From Acidaminobacter sp964416305 (lineage in GTDB: Bacteria; Bacillota; Clostridia; Peptostreptococcales; Acidaminobacteraceae): 64,000 nucleotides of DNA. The stretch covers positions 114,568 to 178,567 of the forward strand of contig CAYQDM010000002.1 of assembly GCA_964416305.1 (NCBI GenBank), given 5' to 3'. Each line of letters opens with the position of its first letter. Positions within the stretch are counted from its first letter, which is position 1. Below, piece by piece: positions 1-8,873 of the stretch. The position numbers were made by a program, and so were the translations under genes. The notes below the pieces were generated by a model. It was given only the letters and a program-made list of their open reading frames with translations. It made no database searches and was not told where the DNA came from.

Positions 1-584
1 TCCACTTTCTGCCCCTCGCCGGTTTTATGCCTGTGGTTCAAAGCCGCCAAGATCCCAATGGCCGTAAACATGCCCGCGTTTATATCCCCAACGGACGGCC
101 CCACCCTGGTCGGCTCGCCGCCCACTTGGCCGGTAATGGACATAATTCCGCCCATGGCCTGCACGACACCATCATAAGCCGGACGGTCGCTGTATGGCCC
201 CGTATGGCCAAAGCCAGAGGCAGCCGCATAGATGATGGACGGATGGTATGCCTTGATGTCTTCATAGCCAAACCCCAACTTTTCCATTGTCCCCGGTCTG
301 AAGTTCTCAACGACGACATCCATTTTCAAAAGGAGTGCCTTTAAGGTCGCCTTACCTTCAGGACTTTTCAGATCCAGGACAATGCTGCGCTTGTTTCGGT
401 TTAGACTCATGAAATACGCACTCTCACCCTTCTGATACGGCCCAAAATGACGCGAATCATCCCCGGTGACCGGCATTTCAACTTTGATGACATCTGCCCC
501 GAGATCCGCCAGAATCATGGTGCAATAAGGACCTGCCAAAACGCGGGTCAGGTCGAGAACTTTAAGGCCTTCCAGTGGACCCAT
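1..584 (-). CDS. Class III CoA-transferase (CaiB/BaiF family), C-terminus outside window
   Basis: This is the first ~194 residues of a class III CoA-transferase; the rest lies left of the window. The family moves CoA between carboxylic acids through an aspartyl-CoA intermediate. Seen: the family opening GLKVLDLTRVLAGP at residues 6-19, ADLGADVIKVE, VVVENFRPG, and PAYDGVVQAMGG followed by VGDINAGM, where the Asp of VGD sits where the family nucleophile is expected. The ATG at 584 has GGAGGGG about five bases upstream. It is the most downstream gene seen in the cyclase-allGFH direction. Because that pathway can yield oxamate and then oxalate, a formyl-CoA or acetyl-CoA:oxalate CoA-transferase role is an attractive inference, but the sequence does not prove the substrate. 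Confidence 0.88.
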   Translation of the reverse strand, partial: MGPLEGLKVLDLTRVLAGPYCTMILADLGADVIKVEMPVTGDDSRHFGPYQKGESAYFMSLNRNKRSIVLDLKSPEGKATLKALLLKMDVVVENFRPGTMEKLGFGYEDIKAYHPSIIYAAASGFGHTGPYSDRPAYDGVVQAMGGIMSITGQVGGEPTRVGPSVGDINAGMFTAIGILAALNHRHKTGEGQKV

Positions 585-659
585 CCATACCCCTCCAGTC
601 ACTTAAGTCAGACAGCGGCTGCCCCGCCGGACACAGCGGGGCGACCGCATTTCGGGTTT

Positions 660-1448
660 CTATTCTTTCTCGTCGTACGCGACAATACGGCAGATGCTGG
701 ACTCGCCGCCGACAAATCTCCAAGGATAGCATCCAATAATCAAGCGCTTGTTGAGGATTTTATCGATTTCGCCGCCCAGATTTTCCGCGTGAATGATATC
801 ATCCGGGAACAAGTCAATATGCATGAGCTGATAGTCATCATCCGGGAAGAACTCTTCGAGGCTCTTGCCATACTTTGCCTGAAGATAAGCATCCGCTTTC
901 TTGGCTTCCTTAGGCTCCCAGTCGCGAATTTTTGTGTTCATAGGGTGATCCGCAGAACCGCAGTCTACGCCAATCCACTTAATATCCATTTCCTGGCACC
1001 ATTTTGAGAATTCCTTGGTTGGTCCCGGATGTCGCAGCATGTAACGGCGCTCATCTGCCTCAGGCTGATCCCATCCGTATTTATGGTAGCCGGTATTGAT
1101 GATCAGGATGTCACCTTTTTTAACTTCGACGCGGTCCGTAATATCTTTGGAAGTGTAAATGCCGTAGTCTTCCGCAATATCCGAAAGGTCGACAACTACG
1201 CCAGGGCCAATCAAGTCCTCAAGAGGAATGGAGGCAATGTCTCTGCCGTGTGTGCAGAAGTGAAGCGATCCGTCCAGATGCGTGCCAACGTGGTTGGAGG
1301 TCGTGATCAGCTGGCCGTTGGCGCCGTTTGGCGTCAAGCGCTTGAAGAATTTGACCTGAAGCGGCTCATAAGTCGGCCAAGCCGGTGTCAGGTGGCTGAT
1401 GCCCTGTGTGAGATCATACATTTGTACTTTGTCCCAGAAATTTAACAT
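660..1448 (-). CDS. Metal-dependent cyclase/amidohydrolase family protein (kynurenine formamidase-like fold)
   Basis: A 262-residue member of the cyclase family (PF04199), which includes bacterial kynurenine formamidase and isatin hydrolase. Members hydrolyse amide or lactam bonds with a divalent metal. The signature HVGTHLDGSLHF at residues 53-64 supplies the metal-binding His and Asp residues. The open frame extends further upstream, but the ATG at 1448 is preceded by AGGAGGG at good spacing and begins MLNFWDKVQMYDLTQ, the usual family start. It follows allG by about 95 bases. In this setting it could hydrolyse oxamate or another ureide product; that is inference from position only. The ~75 bases before the CoA-transferase contain a short GC hairpin but no clear terminator. 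Confidence 0.88.
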   Translation of the reverse strand: MLNFWDKVQMYDLTQGISHLTPAWPTYEPLQVKFFKRLTPNGANGQLITTSNHVGTHLDGSLHFCTHGRDIASIPLEDLIGPGVVVDLSDIAEDYGIYTSKDITDRVEVKKGDILIINTGYHKYGWDQPEADERRYMLRHPGPTKEFSKWCQEMDIKWIGVDCGSADHPMNTKIRDWEPKEAKKADAYLQAKYGKSLEEFFPDDDYQLMHIDLFPDDIIHAENLGGEIDKILNKRLIIGCYPWRFVGGESSICRIVAYDEKE

Positions 1449-1494
1449 GAATTTCCCTCCTGTTTTCAACTTTGTCAACTGCGTAGAGAAGCCT

Positions 1495-1524
1495 GCCGAT
1501 GGTTGGTTTATCATCCCCATCGGC
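1495..1524. repeat. Inverted repeat in the allG-cyclase spacer carrying GCCGATGGT
   Basis: GCCGATGG and CCATCGGC face each other across a 14-base loop in the spacer between allG and the cyclase gene. No T-tract follows, so it is not a standard terminator. One arm is a copy of the 9-mer GCCGATGGT that recurs through the window. Confidence 0.55.
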
Positions 1525-1544
1525 AAAGGAATTGCATTAAGTCT

Positions 1545-2804
1545 CTAAATGAGGCCCCGCGACTGGGCGTCTTCCACGAACGCTTCAAGCGCATCCTCGA
1601 AGCACTTCATAGGCGGCCGGACGAGACCTGCGCCAACCTGGCCGACTCCGGCGTTCTTGTGAGCGATGCCCGTGTTAATGATTGGCCGGATCTGAGTCTC
1701 GATGACCTTCATAATATCGATGCCGGTAGGTGATCCCCTGAAATTCATAGGCGGCAGTTTAAAGGCCGAGCTTTCGCCGATGGTGATTTCGTACATGGAC
1801 GACGTAAAGTTAAAGGCATCCTGTGGTGTCCCTCCGACAAACTGAACGATAGCCGGCGCCGTTGCCATGGCAAAACCGCCTATGCCGCAGGTCTCCGTAA
1901 TGACGCTGTCGCCAATGTCCGGATTGGCATCTTCTTTGGTAAAGCCCGGGAAGAACAGTCCATCGATAATTTCAGCAGGCGCTGTAAACCAGCGGTTGCC
2001 AAGTCCCGAAACGCGAATGCCGAAATCCGTGCCATTTCTGGCCATAGTGTAGACCATGGTCGAATTCTCAATGCCCTCAAGGGGATCCAGCGAGCACTTA
2101 CAGGCCGGCATGGTGAGATTAAGGAAAAAGTGGTCATTGGAATGCATGAACTTCAGAACGTCTCTCTTGTCTTCATCAGAAAAGTCTGTCATGACGAGAT
2201 ACGGCGCAAGTTCTCTGATCAGAAGCGAGGTGCCGGCCTTATTCCGGTTGTGGCCTTCATCCCCCATCTGGACGATTTGAGCGATCATAGTCTTGAGGTC
2301 AATAGGACCTGAGAGTGCCAGCGTTGCTTTAAGAACCGGTGCCAGAACCTTCTCCATCCATTTCAGACGGTCAATGACTTCTTCAGAAAAAGCGCCGTAA
2401 CGCAGTACTTTGCCGAGACCTTCATTGAGCGTACAGTAAGCCATATTGCCGAAGGCTTCATTTCGAAGCTTCCATACCGGCATACTGAACGTGGTGACGC
2501 CGGCCATTGGACCAACGGCATTGTGGTGGTGACAGGAATCAAAGGTGATTTTTCCGGAGGCTGCCAGTTCAAGGGCCTCAGCTTCGTCCTTGGCAAGTCC
2601 TTCGTAGATCAGGCCTCCTACAATAGCCCCACGAAGCGGTCCGCTCATGCGCTCCCAGGTAATAGGCGGTCCGGCGTGCAAAACAGTCATCTTATCCATT
2701 CCGGGGATGTCTTCTCCGGCCGTGCCAATGCCGACAATAGTCGGCTGTGCCAATTGAAGGCGATCAAAAGCCTCTTGATTGGCTTTTAAAATCCTCTCTT
2801 CCAA
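1545..2804 (-). CDS. allG: AllG (YlbE, DUF1116), oxamate carbamoyltransferase subunit
   Basis: A 419-residue DUF1116 protein, the length of E. coli YlbE. In E. coli allF, allG and allH (formerly fdrA, ylbE, ylbF) together encode the oxamate carbamoyltransferase that converts oxalurate and phosphate to oxamate and carbamoyl phosphate. Seen: the conserved HAGPPITWERMSGPLRGA (residues 43-60), CHHHNAVGPMAG (91-102) and the Gly-rich ETCGIGGFAMATAPAIVQFV. The start is a TTG at 2804 with GGGAG upstream; no better start fits. It follows the small AllF-linked ORF by about 20 bases, so it is in the same transcript. Carbamate kinase, the usual consumer of carbamoyl phosphate, is not in this window. Confidence 0.9.
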   Translation of the reverse strand: MEERILKANQEAFDRLQLAQPTIVGIGTAGEDIPGMDKMTVLHAGPPITWERMSGPLRGAIVGGLIYEGLAKDEAEALELAASGKITFDSCHHHNAVGPMAGVTTFSMPVWKLRNEAFGNMAYCTLNEGLGKVLRYGAFSEEVIDRLKWMEKVLAPVLKATLALSGPIDLKTMIAQIVQMGDEGHNRNKAGTSLLIRELAPYLVMTDFSDEDKRDVLKFMHSNDHFFLNLTMPACKCSLDPLEGIENSTMVYTMARNGTDFGIRVSGLGNRWFTAPAEIIDGLFFPGFTKEDANPDIGDSVITETCGIGGFAMATAPAIVQFVGGTPQDAFNFTSSMYEITIGESSAFKLPPMNFRGSPTGIDIMKVIETQIRPIINTGIAHKNAGVGQVGAGLVRPPMKCFEDALEAFVEDAQSRGLI

Positions 2805-2825
2805 CTCTACCGCTCCCTTTCCCTT

Positions 2826-3005
2826 CTATTTCTTCCCTTTCAGTTTGCCGAGTAAACTTAACATTTTCTCATTGCCGCCGGCAGGTGGCCGCCAGTCAAC
2901 CTGAACAACTTCCACCGACTGATTCTTAAGGTCTTCATAAAAGGCTTCAAGGCCAAGGTTGACGACCCTGAGCTGTTTTTCAAATAATCCGTTTAAGGGT
3001 TTCAC
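2826..3005 (-). CDS. Small AllF-linked protein (59 aa, fdrA-domain-like)
   Basis: A 59-residue ORF between allF and allG. Its GTG start (3003-3005) overlaps the allF stop codon as GTGA, typical of translational coupling. The sequence starts MKPLNGLFEKQLRVVNLG and holds a conserved-looking VVQVDWRPPAGGNEK block near residues 33-47. The ORF ends in a Lys-rich tail and a TAG. From memory, short proteins annotated fdrA domain protein in clostridia look like this; I cannot verify that here. It probably belongs to the AllFGH complex, perhaps as a detached domain of AllF or AllG. The Trp-Arg-Pro-Pro-Ala-Gly-Gly core suggests a binding loop, but no function is assigned. Confidence 0.75.
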   Translation of the reverse strand: MKPLNGLFEKQLRVVNLGLEAFYEDLKNQSVEVVQVDWRPPAGGNEKMLSLLGKLKGKK

Positions 3006-4579
3006 GCGCGCTCGCCTCCCTGTTTGGCAATAGCTTTCATGATCTTTGCCGCAAGCCGTACAGCCTGAGCATTGGACGGCATCACAACGGCACCGGCTTC
3101 AGACAGGGTTTCTCTTGAGGCTTTCAGTCCCTGTGGATCCCCTTCCGTGCCGCAGACGGACGCAATAACAGTCAGATCTCCCCCGCTTGCCGCAGCGTTT
3201 TCTCTGGCCTCACGGATTTGTGCGGCAACTTCGCCTGCGGGATCAGGATGTGAGCCATAGCCAAGAACGACATCCATCAGCAGCACCGCCACATCCGGTG
3301 CCGCTTCCTTCACTATGCGTTCACTGCGCGTGGACGGATCGATCATTGGGTGCGGTCTGCCGACGGTAAAGGCATCATCTCCAAAATCAATGACAGTATG
3401 TTCAGCGGACACCTTCACATCTTTCAACTGCTCTTCCGGTTTCAAAGGTATGTTTGACCAGATGGTGCCAAGATCAGGTCCAAGGAGTTTCATGGCTTCG
3501 TCCGCCAGTGTTCCCCCGGTAAAAAGGCCTCTCAGATACTTTTGGATCGGTGCTTTTTTTCCGGCTTCATGAGCGGCCAACGCATCAATGTCTGCTTCCG
3601 GGACATCAAAGCCCGAAAAATCAGAAGGCGCAGCGTCTCCCCTCAACAGCGCGACCGCTTTTCTCGCAGCGTCTTCGAGGCTGATGCAGGCAACTGCGCC
3701 TGCTGCCTCAATGGCTGTTCTGTCACCGCCAATGAAGTCGACCACTACTGGTTTTCCGGCTTTGTTGACCAGGTCGAGGACTTTTTTAGCCACCTCCGGT
3801 GCAGGCGGCTTGGAGACCAGAACTATGACTTTGGTCTCCGGATCAGCAATCAGCGCTTCGAATGCCTGCAGCATCATCAGTCCGCCAATTTCTGTTTTCA
3901 AGTCGCGGCCGCCGGTGCCAATGACCTGAGAAACACCTCCGCCCAACTGGTCAATCAGGGACATGATTTCTTGTGTACCGGTTCCCGAAGCGCCTACAAT
4001 GCCTATGCCGCCCGGTCTCACGACGTTGCAGAACGCCAGTGGAACGTGATTGATCATAGCGGTGCCGCAGTCAGGTCCCATCATCAACAGCTGTTTCGAC
4101 ACAGCCTTTTCTTTAAGCCGTTTTTCGTCTTCTATGCTGACATTGTCGCTGAACAGCATGACGTGCAGACCGGCGTCCAAGGCTTTTTCAACTTCAGCGG
4201 CAGCGTAGCGCCCCGGAAGAGAGATGAGGGCCAGATTGAGCTCCGGCTCATTGGAAAGCGCGGTTTGAAGACTGGCCGGTCTATAGCTGCTGCCCGCAGA
4301 AGATTTTTTCGCCGAAAGCAGGGCGTCCAGGGCGCTCACCAACATTTCCATTGAAGCCTCGCCTGAAAGCTCGGCGGTGACAAAGAAATCATTGGCCGAC
4401 AAGGCTTCCAGCTCAGGGGTCAACAGGTTGAGGTTGGCCGCCAGTTCTTTATTAAGCTCTGTTGCCATACCCACCAGAATATCTTCCACCCCGGGCAGTT
4501 TTGCCAGATCTTTTGTGATCAGCATTAAAGTTACGGAGTCGTAGTAGGCATTTTTACGTATGGTCGTTTGTACTGCCAC
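3002..4579 (-). CDS. allF: AllF (FdrA), acyl-CoA synthetase-like subunit of oxamate carbamoyltransferase
   Basis: A 525-residue FdrA-family protein related to the alpha subunit of succinyl-CoA synthetase. It belongs to the AllFGH oxamate carbamoyltransferase. Seen: the FdrA opening TTIRKNAYYDSVTLMLIT, a Rossmann-type CoA/nucleotide fold with GPDCGTAMI (about 168-176) and GIVGASGTGTQ (about 193-203), and GTGGRDL. I chose the GTG at 4577-4579 because GAGGAGG lies eight bases upstream and the protein then begins MAVQTTIRKN like its relatives. The open frame continues to 4615, which would add twelve unlikely residues that overlap the ribosome binding site. Its stop overlaps the start of the small downstream ORF. 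Confidence 0.92.
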   Translation of the reverse strand: MAVQTTIRKNAYYDSVTLMLITKDLAKLPGVEDILVGMATELNKELAANLNLLTPELEALSANDFFVTAELSGEASMEMLVSALDALLSAKKSSAGSSYRPASLQTALSNEPELNLALISLPGRYAAAEVEKALDAGLHVMLFSDNVSIEDEKRLKEKAVSKQLLMMGPDCGTAMINHVPLAFCNVVRPGGIGIVGASGTGTQEIMSLIDQLGGGVSQVIGTGGRDLKTEIGGLMMLQAFEALIADPETKVIVLVSKPPAPEVAKKVLDLVNKAGKPVVVDFIGGDRTAIEAAGAVACISLEDAARKAVALLRGDAAPSDFSGFDVPEADIDALAAHEAGKKAPIQKYLRGLFTGGTLADEAMKLLGPDLGTIWSNIPLKPEEQLKDVKVSAEHTVIDFGDDAFTVGRPHPMIDPSTRSERIVKEAAPDVAVLLMDVVLGYGSHPDPAGEVAAQIREARENAAASGGDLTVIASVCGTEGDPQGLKASRETLSEAGAVVMPSNAQAVRLAAKIMKAIAKQGGERA

Positions 4580-4672
4580 TGTCACTTCCTCCTCGTATCG
4601 TAATAAGTTGTCCAAACTGAAGGTTATTTCAGTGATCCCCCTATTCAGAAGAGGTTCACCGAAGTTTGTGAT

Positions 4673-5608
4673 TCAAGCATTAAGAGACAGCATCAGGGCG
4701 GCTGCAGCACCAGTCATAAAATCTGTCCCTGAGGTGTCACCATGGTCAAGTGCATTCAGCGCCGCCGCTTCCAAATCCCCTTCCGGTTCCAGGCAAAGAA
4801 GTTCCAACAGCTTGCCGTATTTCTGAGCGACATGCCCCAGGGCTGCATGGGCAAGCATGGCTTCACTGATCACTGTAGTCTTGCCCTTTGCCTGGCTGGC
4901 GAGTTTCTGATTGCGCTTCAAAAGCTTCTCGCGAGCCATGAATTGACCATAGGGGGCGCATAGGTTTGCGGCCATAAACCCGGCAACAAAATCATCAGAG
5001 GACGGGGTCAGACCCGGTCCAAAACCGACCAGCCTGGAAAAAGCCGCCACTGCTCTGGTCTCGCCCATGTCGGTTCCGTCTCTGTAGGCTTCTACAAACT
5101 GATCCAGTCGACCTTTGACGAAGTCGACATACCGGTTGCCTGCCATGTCAGCGGGACAAGATCCCGGATGCGGCAGCACACTGGCTTCGCAGAGATATGG
5201 CAGGAGACCTTCCGGCTTCCCCCGAATCAGGAGCAGCTTAATGAAAGCCTCAAGACGCGTCAGCATTTCAGCCCTGGTCAATTTCTCCGCGGTCGCCTTG
5301 CCGGCGTCCCATGATGGGCTCCATTTCTGTGCTTGTATGAACGCCAACGGCGTTTCGCCAACAATAATGCCCTCGCCCGAACACCTTGCCGGCATTCCGG
5401 GATGCCAGCCCAAAGATTTCAGCGACCCTTTCGACACTTGTAAAGTCATAGGCGCAAGATCCATCTGATCCGACACTATGGTCATAAGAACCCCATTATA
5501 AAAGAGCAGATTGACCGCCCGCTCAAAAGTCGAGTGGACTTCGCCGGTTTGACCTGGACTTTGTGTTAAAAACGTTATACAGTCCTCTGATACGCGAAGC
5601 ACTTTCAT
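4673..5608 (-). CDS. allH: AllH (YlbF, DUF2877), oxamate carbamoyltransferase subunit
   Basis: A ~311-residue DUF2877 protein. The family hallmark GFGPGLTPSSDDF lies at about residues 195-207, followed by VAGFMAAN. AllH is the third subunit of the oxamate carbamoyltransferase described in E. coli. The ATG at 5608 is the likely start; an in-frame TTG at 5614 is possible. The ribosome binding site is weak (GGTGA). The gene order along the transcript is allH, allF, small ORF, allG, cyclase, CoA-transferase. An 84-base spacer separates it from pucR upstream, with no clear terminator, so the regulator may be co-transcribed. Confidence 0.9.
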   Translation of the reverse strand: MKVLRVSEDCITFLTQSPGQTGEVHSTFERAVNLLFYNGVLMTIVSDQMDLAPMTLQVSKGSLKSLGWHPGMPARCSGEGIIVGETPLAFIQAQKWSPSWDAGKATAEKLTRAEMLTRLEAFIKLLLIRGKPEGLLPYLCEASVLPHPGSCPADMAGNRYVDFVKGRLDQFVEAYRDGTDMGETRAVAAFSRLVGFGPGLTPSSDDFVAGFMAANLCAPYGQFMAREKLLKRNQKLASQAKGKTTVISEAMLAHAALGHVAQKYGKLLELLCLEPEGDLEAAALNALDHGDTSGTDFMTGAAAALMLSLNA

Positions 5609-5698
5609 TGTCAATCACCACTCAGACTTTTGATTAAAGGGGCGCTTTTTTTTGACGCCTTCCATTCAACCTAAGTGTACCAGAGTCACAGGCAGGGT

Positions 5699-7444
5699 TC
5701 ATTGTTCCCCGCTTCCAAAACCATGGGACCCCGTTTGTGACTCAGACCCAAGGTCGGTCTGAATCAAGTCCATGATCTTCAGCGCGATCTGAACGTTGAG
5801 ACGCGTTGATGGGTCTTCAAGGTCGAGTCCTGAAATCTCGCGGATGCGCTGCATGCGGTAAATGATTGTATTGTAGTGGGTATACATTTCCTCCGAAACA
5901 CGCTTCAGGTTGCTTCCGCAATCAAAATAGAGTTTGAGGGTTTCCAGCAGATTGGTATCCTTCTCCCTGTCGTACTTGGCAAGTGGCTCCAGCATTTCTC
6001 TGAAAAAGGACTTAAGCTCCGGCTCAAGCTCCTCGAAAGACAGAAGTTTATAGATCCCCAGAGCGTCATAGTGTATAGGACGCCCTTTTTCGCCGCAGAG
6101 ATGGTGATTGGCAAGCGCACGATTGGCCTCGCTCTTTGACTTGCAGAGAAGATCGAGCTGTTTATACTGACGTCCGACACCCACTGAAAGAAGCTCCTTC
6201 ATGCCTTCCAATTCTGCACTGTGGAGGATTTCTCCCGCGAATTTCATCACGGCTTCTTTCACTCGGTCCTCTGAATAGTCTTTGGGCTGGCCGAACAAGA
6301 TTATGAGTCTGTCACTCTTTTGAGCGAAATGGACTCTGCCCTTGTGGACTCTGGATATGCGCTCAATAATGCTGACCATTTTTGTGCCAATGGATTGAAT
6401 AAAGTTGGCATTGTTTGGCGTCAGCTTCAGCACCTCTGAAGATGCGTCAAAATCAGCAACAACGACAGAATAGGCTAAGTTCGGATTAAACTCCATATAG
6501 ACAGCGTGCTCGAGGGCACGCTGCTGCCGGAAGGTCTCTGTAGACAGCAAATCATCAAAGAACTCAACTTTGTGGCGGTTGGCGCTTTCGTAAATGGACA
6601 TCTTTTTGAGCAAATCCAGTGCAATCAGAGAGGTGGATGCTTCGATGACCGAAATCTCCATTGTATTCAGCGCTTTCTCTGTTTCCCACAGGATGACCCA
6701 GCCATAGTGCCTCTCATCTGATGAAATGGGAATAGCTACCCTGTTGACAGGGATGCCGGGCTTACCGGCTGCATGAAAGACGCCTTCAGGCAATTCTTCC
6801 TCTGTCATGGGTGTGTCCTGGGATTTGTTTCTATCCAAAAACTGCTCAGCTCTGCGGATTAAAATTGACTTCATAGCTTCAGGCCCTGAGACGACCAGAT
6901 TCTTAAAAAGAGGTTCAACAATGGCCACGGGCAGTCCCACGCTTTTGTGGATGGCTCTGGCTATCTCCTGAAGGCTGCCGCCTCTGAGCATAACCCGCGT
7001 GATCCTGCGGTTGAAGTCATTCACCTGGCTGATGATAGCGCTCTGACGGCTCAGCAGTTCGCTCATAACCGGCATCAAGATGTCGGAATAGGATATTTCA
7101 AAGGGAATTTCGATTAATGGAAAGTCATACGCATCAGCGGTTGAAAGCACGGAGTCCGGCAGCGTGTCGACGAAGCGCTTGGTTTTGATTCCCATGCCAG
7201 CCAGACCCAGTGTACTGAGGGCCGGAATCAGCGTATTCAGAACTTCAATGTCGTCTTTTATGGAATAGGCAGTAGTCAATAGGAATTCACCGGGACGTAC
7301 CCAGTCTACAATGTCCGGAACTTCCATGACGTTGACTTTGGTGACCAGCTTGTCGAGGCCGCTTGTACCTGCCAGCACATGTGACTCTTTGAGCACTGTC
7401 ATTTCTATCAGGTCCCGAACCCGGATGCCGATGATGTTGTCCAT
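5699..7444 (-). CDS. PucR-family transcriptional regulator
   Basis: A 581-residue regulator with an N-terminal PucR purine-catabolism domain (roughly residues 5-125, opening IRVRDLIEMTVL), a central GGDEF-like degenerate region, and a C-terminal PucR-type helix-turn-helix (about 500-560, with YTHYNTIIYRMQRIREI). Bacillus PucR controls purine and ureide catabolism in response to nitrogen supply and pathway intermediates. It sits between the permease and the allHFG genes, which fits a local regulator of this block. The ATG at 7444 has a GGGGGT ribosome binding site. The C-terminus carries a short Gly/Ser tail that looks non-structural. Confidence 0.92.
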   Translation of the reverse strand: MDNIIGIRVRDLIEMTVLKESHVLAGTSGLDKLVTKVNVMEVPDIVDWVRPGEFLLTTAYSIKDDIEVLNTLIPALSTLGLAGMGIKTKRFVDTLPDSVLSTADAYDFPLIEIPFEISYSDILMPVMSELLSRQSAIISQVNDFNRRITRVMLRGGSLQEIARAIHKSVGLPVAIVEPLFKNLVVSGPEAMKSILIRRAEQFLDRNKSQDTPMTEEELPEGVFHAAGKPGIPVNRVAIPISSDERHYGWVILWETEKALNTMEISVIEASTSLIALDLLKKMSIYESANRHKVEFFDDLLSTETFRQQRALEHAVYMEFNPNLAYSVVVADFDASSEVLKLTPNNANFIQSIGTKMVSIIERISRVHKGRVHFAQKSDRLIILFGQPKDYSEDRVKEAVMKFAGEILHSAELEGMKELLSVGVGRQYKQLDLLCKSKSEANRALANHHLCGEKGRPIHYDALGIYKLLSFEELEPELKSFFREMLEPLAKYDREKDTNLLETLKLYFDCGSNLKRVSEEMYTHYNTIIYRMQRIREISGLDLEDPSTRLNVQIALKIMDLIQTDLGSESQTGSHGFGSGEQ

Positions 7445-7489
7445 ATTAGTACCCCCGTTTGTTATTCAATCACAAATCAATTATATTAT

Positions 7490-7522
7490 AACAAAAAGAA
7501 AAGCCCTCGTGTCAACGAGGGC
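7490..7522 (-). terminator. Rho-independent terminator after the NCS2 permease
   Basis: On the minus strand GCCCTCG and CGAGGGC form a perfect 7-bp stem with a six-base loop (7503-7522), followed by TTTTCTTTTTG. It separates the permease transcript from pucR. Confidence 0.88.
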
Positions 7523-7564
7523 CCTGATACGGGAAGAAAAAATATTGTTTCCAGATAATAAGTT

Positions 7565-8809
7565 TTAAACTTCTTTGGCTTCAGGCAAAACAGCGTTGAG
7601 CACGATTCCGACAAGCGCTGCAAGCGCCATGCCTTCGAGATTAAGAGCAAAGATCCCAAAAAAGTTGAATGGAAGCACTGCCCCGCCAAGACCAAGAACC
7701 AAAATAACTGCGGCGATGATCAGGTTTCTGGAAGACGTAAAGTCAACCTTATTCTCAACCAGCGTTCTGGCGCCGATTGAAGCGATCATACCGAACAGAA
7801 TGATGGAGATGCCGCCGATGACTGCTGTTGGAATGGTTGAAATAACTGCGCTGAGTTTAGGAAACAGACCCAGAATAATCGCGAAGACCGCAGCGATCTG
7901 CATGATCTTTGGATCCCATGCTTTTGTCAGCGCGAGGACACCCGTATTCTCGGAATAGGTTGTATTTGCAGGTCCGCCAAACATGGCAGAAAGCGCTGTC
8001 GCGATACCGTCGCCCATGAGGGTTCTGACAAAGCCCGGATCCTTGGTGAAGTCTTTTTTGACTGTGGAGCTGATGGCCATGACGTCACCGATATGTTCGA
8101 TCATAGTCGCAAGCGCGATAGGCGCAATTGTCAGGATGGCCTCTGCGTTGAATTTCGCTACCGTAAAAGCAGGAATGCCAAAAATAGCCGCTTCCTGAAT
8201 TGGTGTGAAATCAACTTTGCCCAATATGACTGCGAAAACATAGCCGCCAATCAGACCGATGATAACCGGAATGACCTTGAGGAAGCCCTTTGCGAAGACA
8301 CTGACGGCAGTAACGATGATAAACGCCACAATGGCAAGTAGCCAGTCTCCGGAGGCCATGGAAATAGCCGTTGGCGCAAGCTTCAAACCTATGACGATAA
8401 TGATTGGCCCCGTCACGACCGGAGGGAAGAATTTGAGGACGCGTTCGATGCCGAAGACTGCGATCAAGCCTGCCAGGATCAGATAGATCAAACCGGCGAC
8501 TACTACGCCGCCCTGAGCGTACTCCATGCCATGAGTCTGAGCGACTGCCAATATAGGAGCGATAAAGGCGAAGGAAGAGCCGAGAAACGCAGGCACTTTT
8601 CCTTGGGTGATGACGTGGAACAGCAAAGTGCCGATCCCCGCCATAAACAGTGCAACAGAGATATTCATGCCCGTGATGATTGGAACGAGCACTGTCGCGC
8701 CGAACATAGTGAAGGTGTGCTGAATTCCCAGGGTGATCATTTTAGGTACGCCGAGCTTTGTGACGTCACGTATGCCGTCGTGGTTGATGTTTAGTTCTTC
8801 TTTACTCAT
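7565..8809 (-). CDS. Uracil/xanthine permease, NCS2 family (UraA-like)
   Basis: A 414-residue membrane protein of the nucleobase:cation symporter-2 family with about 14 membrane segments. Seen: the opening block LGIQHTFTMFGATVLVP (residues 26-42), GSSFAFIAPI, and the NCS2 signature region GGPANTTYSENTGVLALTKA. The SENTGVLALT form is nearer to uracil permeases than to the NxGxxxxT signature of xanthine/urate permeases. Its setting between a PucR regulator and a molybdenum hydroxylase points to a purine base, so the substrate is unsettled. The ATG at 8809 has AAAGGAG upstream. It forms its own transcript with a promoter near 8874 and a terminator at 7490-7522. Confidence 0.92.
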   Translation of the reverse strand: MSKEELNINHDGIRDVTKLGVPKMITLGIQHTFTMFGATVLVPIITGMNISVALFMAGIGTLLFHVITQGKVPAFLGSSFAFIAPILAVAQTHGMEYAQGGVVVAGLIYLILAGLIAVFGIERVLKFFPPVVTGPIIIVIGLKLAPTAISMASGDWLLAIVAFIIVTAVSVFAKGFLKVIPVIIGLIGGYVFAVILGKVDFTPIQEAAIFGIPAFTVAKFNAEAILTIAPIALATMIEHIGDVMAISSTVKKDFTKDPGFVRTLMGDGIATALSAMFGGPANTTYSENTGVLALTKAWDPKIMQIAAVFAIILGLFPKLSAVISTIPTAVIGGISIILFGMIASIGARTLVENKVDFTSSRNLIIAAVILVLGLGGAVLPFNFFGIFALNLEGMALAALVGIVLNAVLPEAKEV

Positions 8810-8873
8810 GGGCAGCTCCTTTCATCCTCTAGTATTTTCTCCCGTATCACTGAGAAAAAATAAGTTCACTAAC

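Noticed and set aside
3542..4354. 270-codon open frame on the plus strand
   Set aside because: It lies antisense to allF, has no ribosome binding site and no recognisable domain; it is a shadow of allF codon use.
5615..5698. Terminator between pucR and allH
   Set aside because: The GGCG-CGCC stem has only A/T in its loop and no following T-tract on the minus strand.
7565..8809. Naming the permease PbuX or UraA
   Set aside because: The motif form is nearer to uracil permeases but the context is purine; the substrate cannot be settled from sequence alone.
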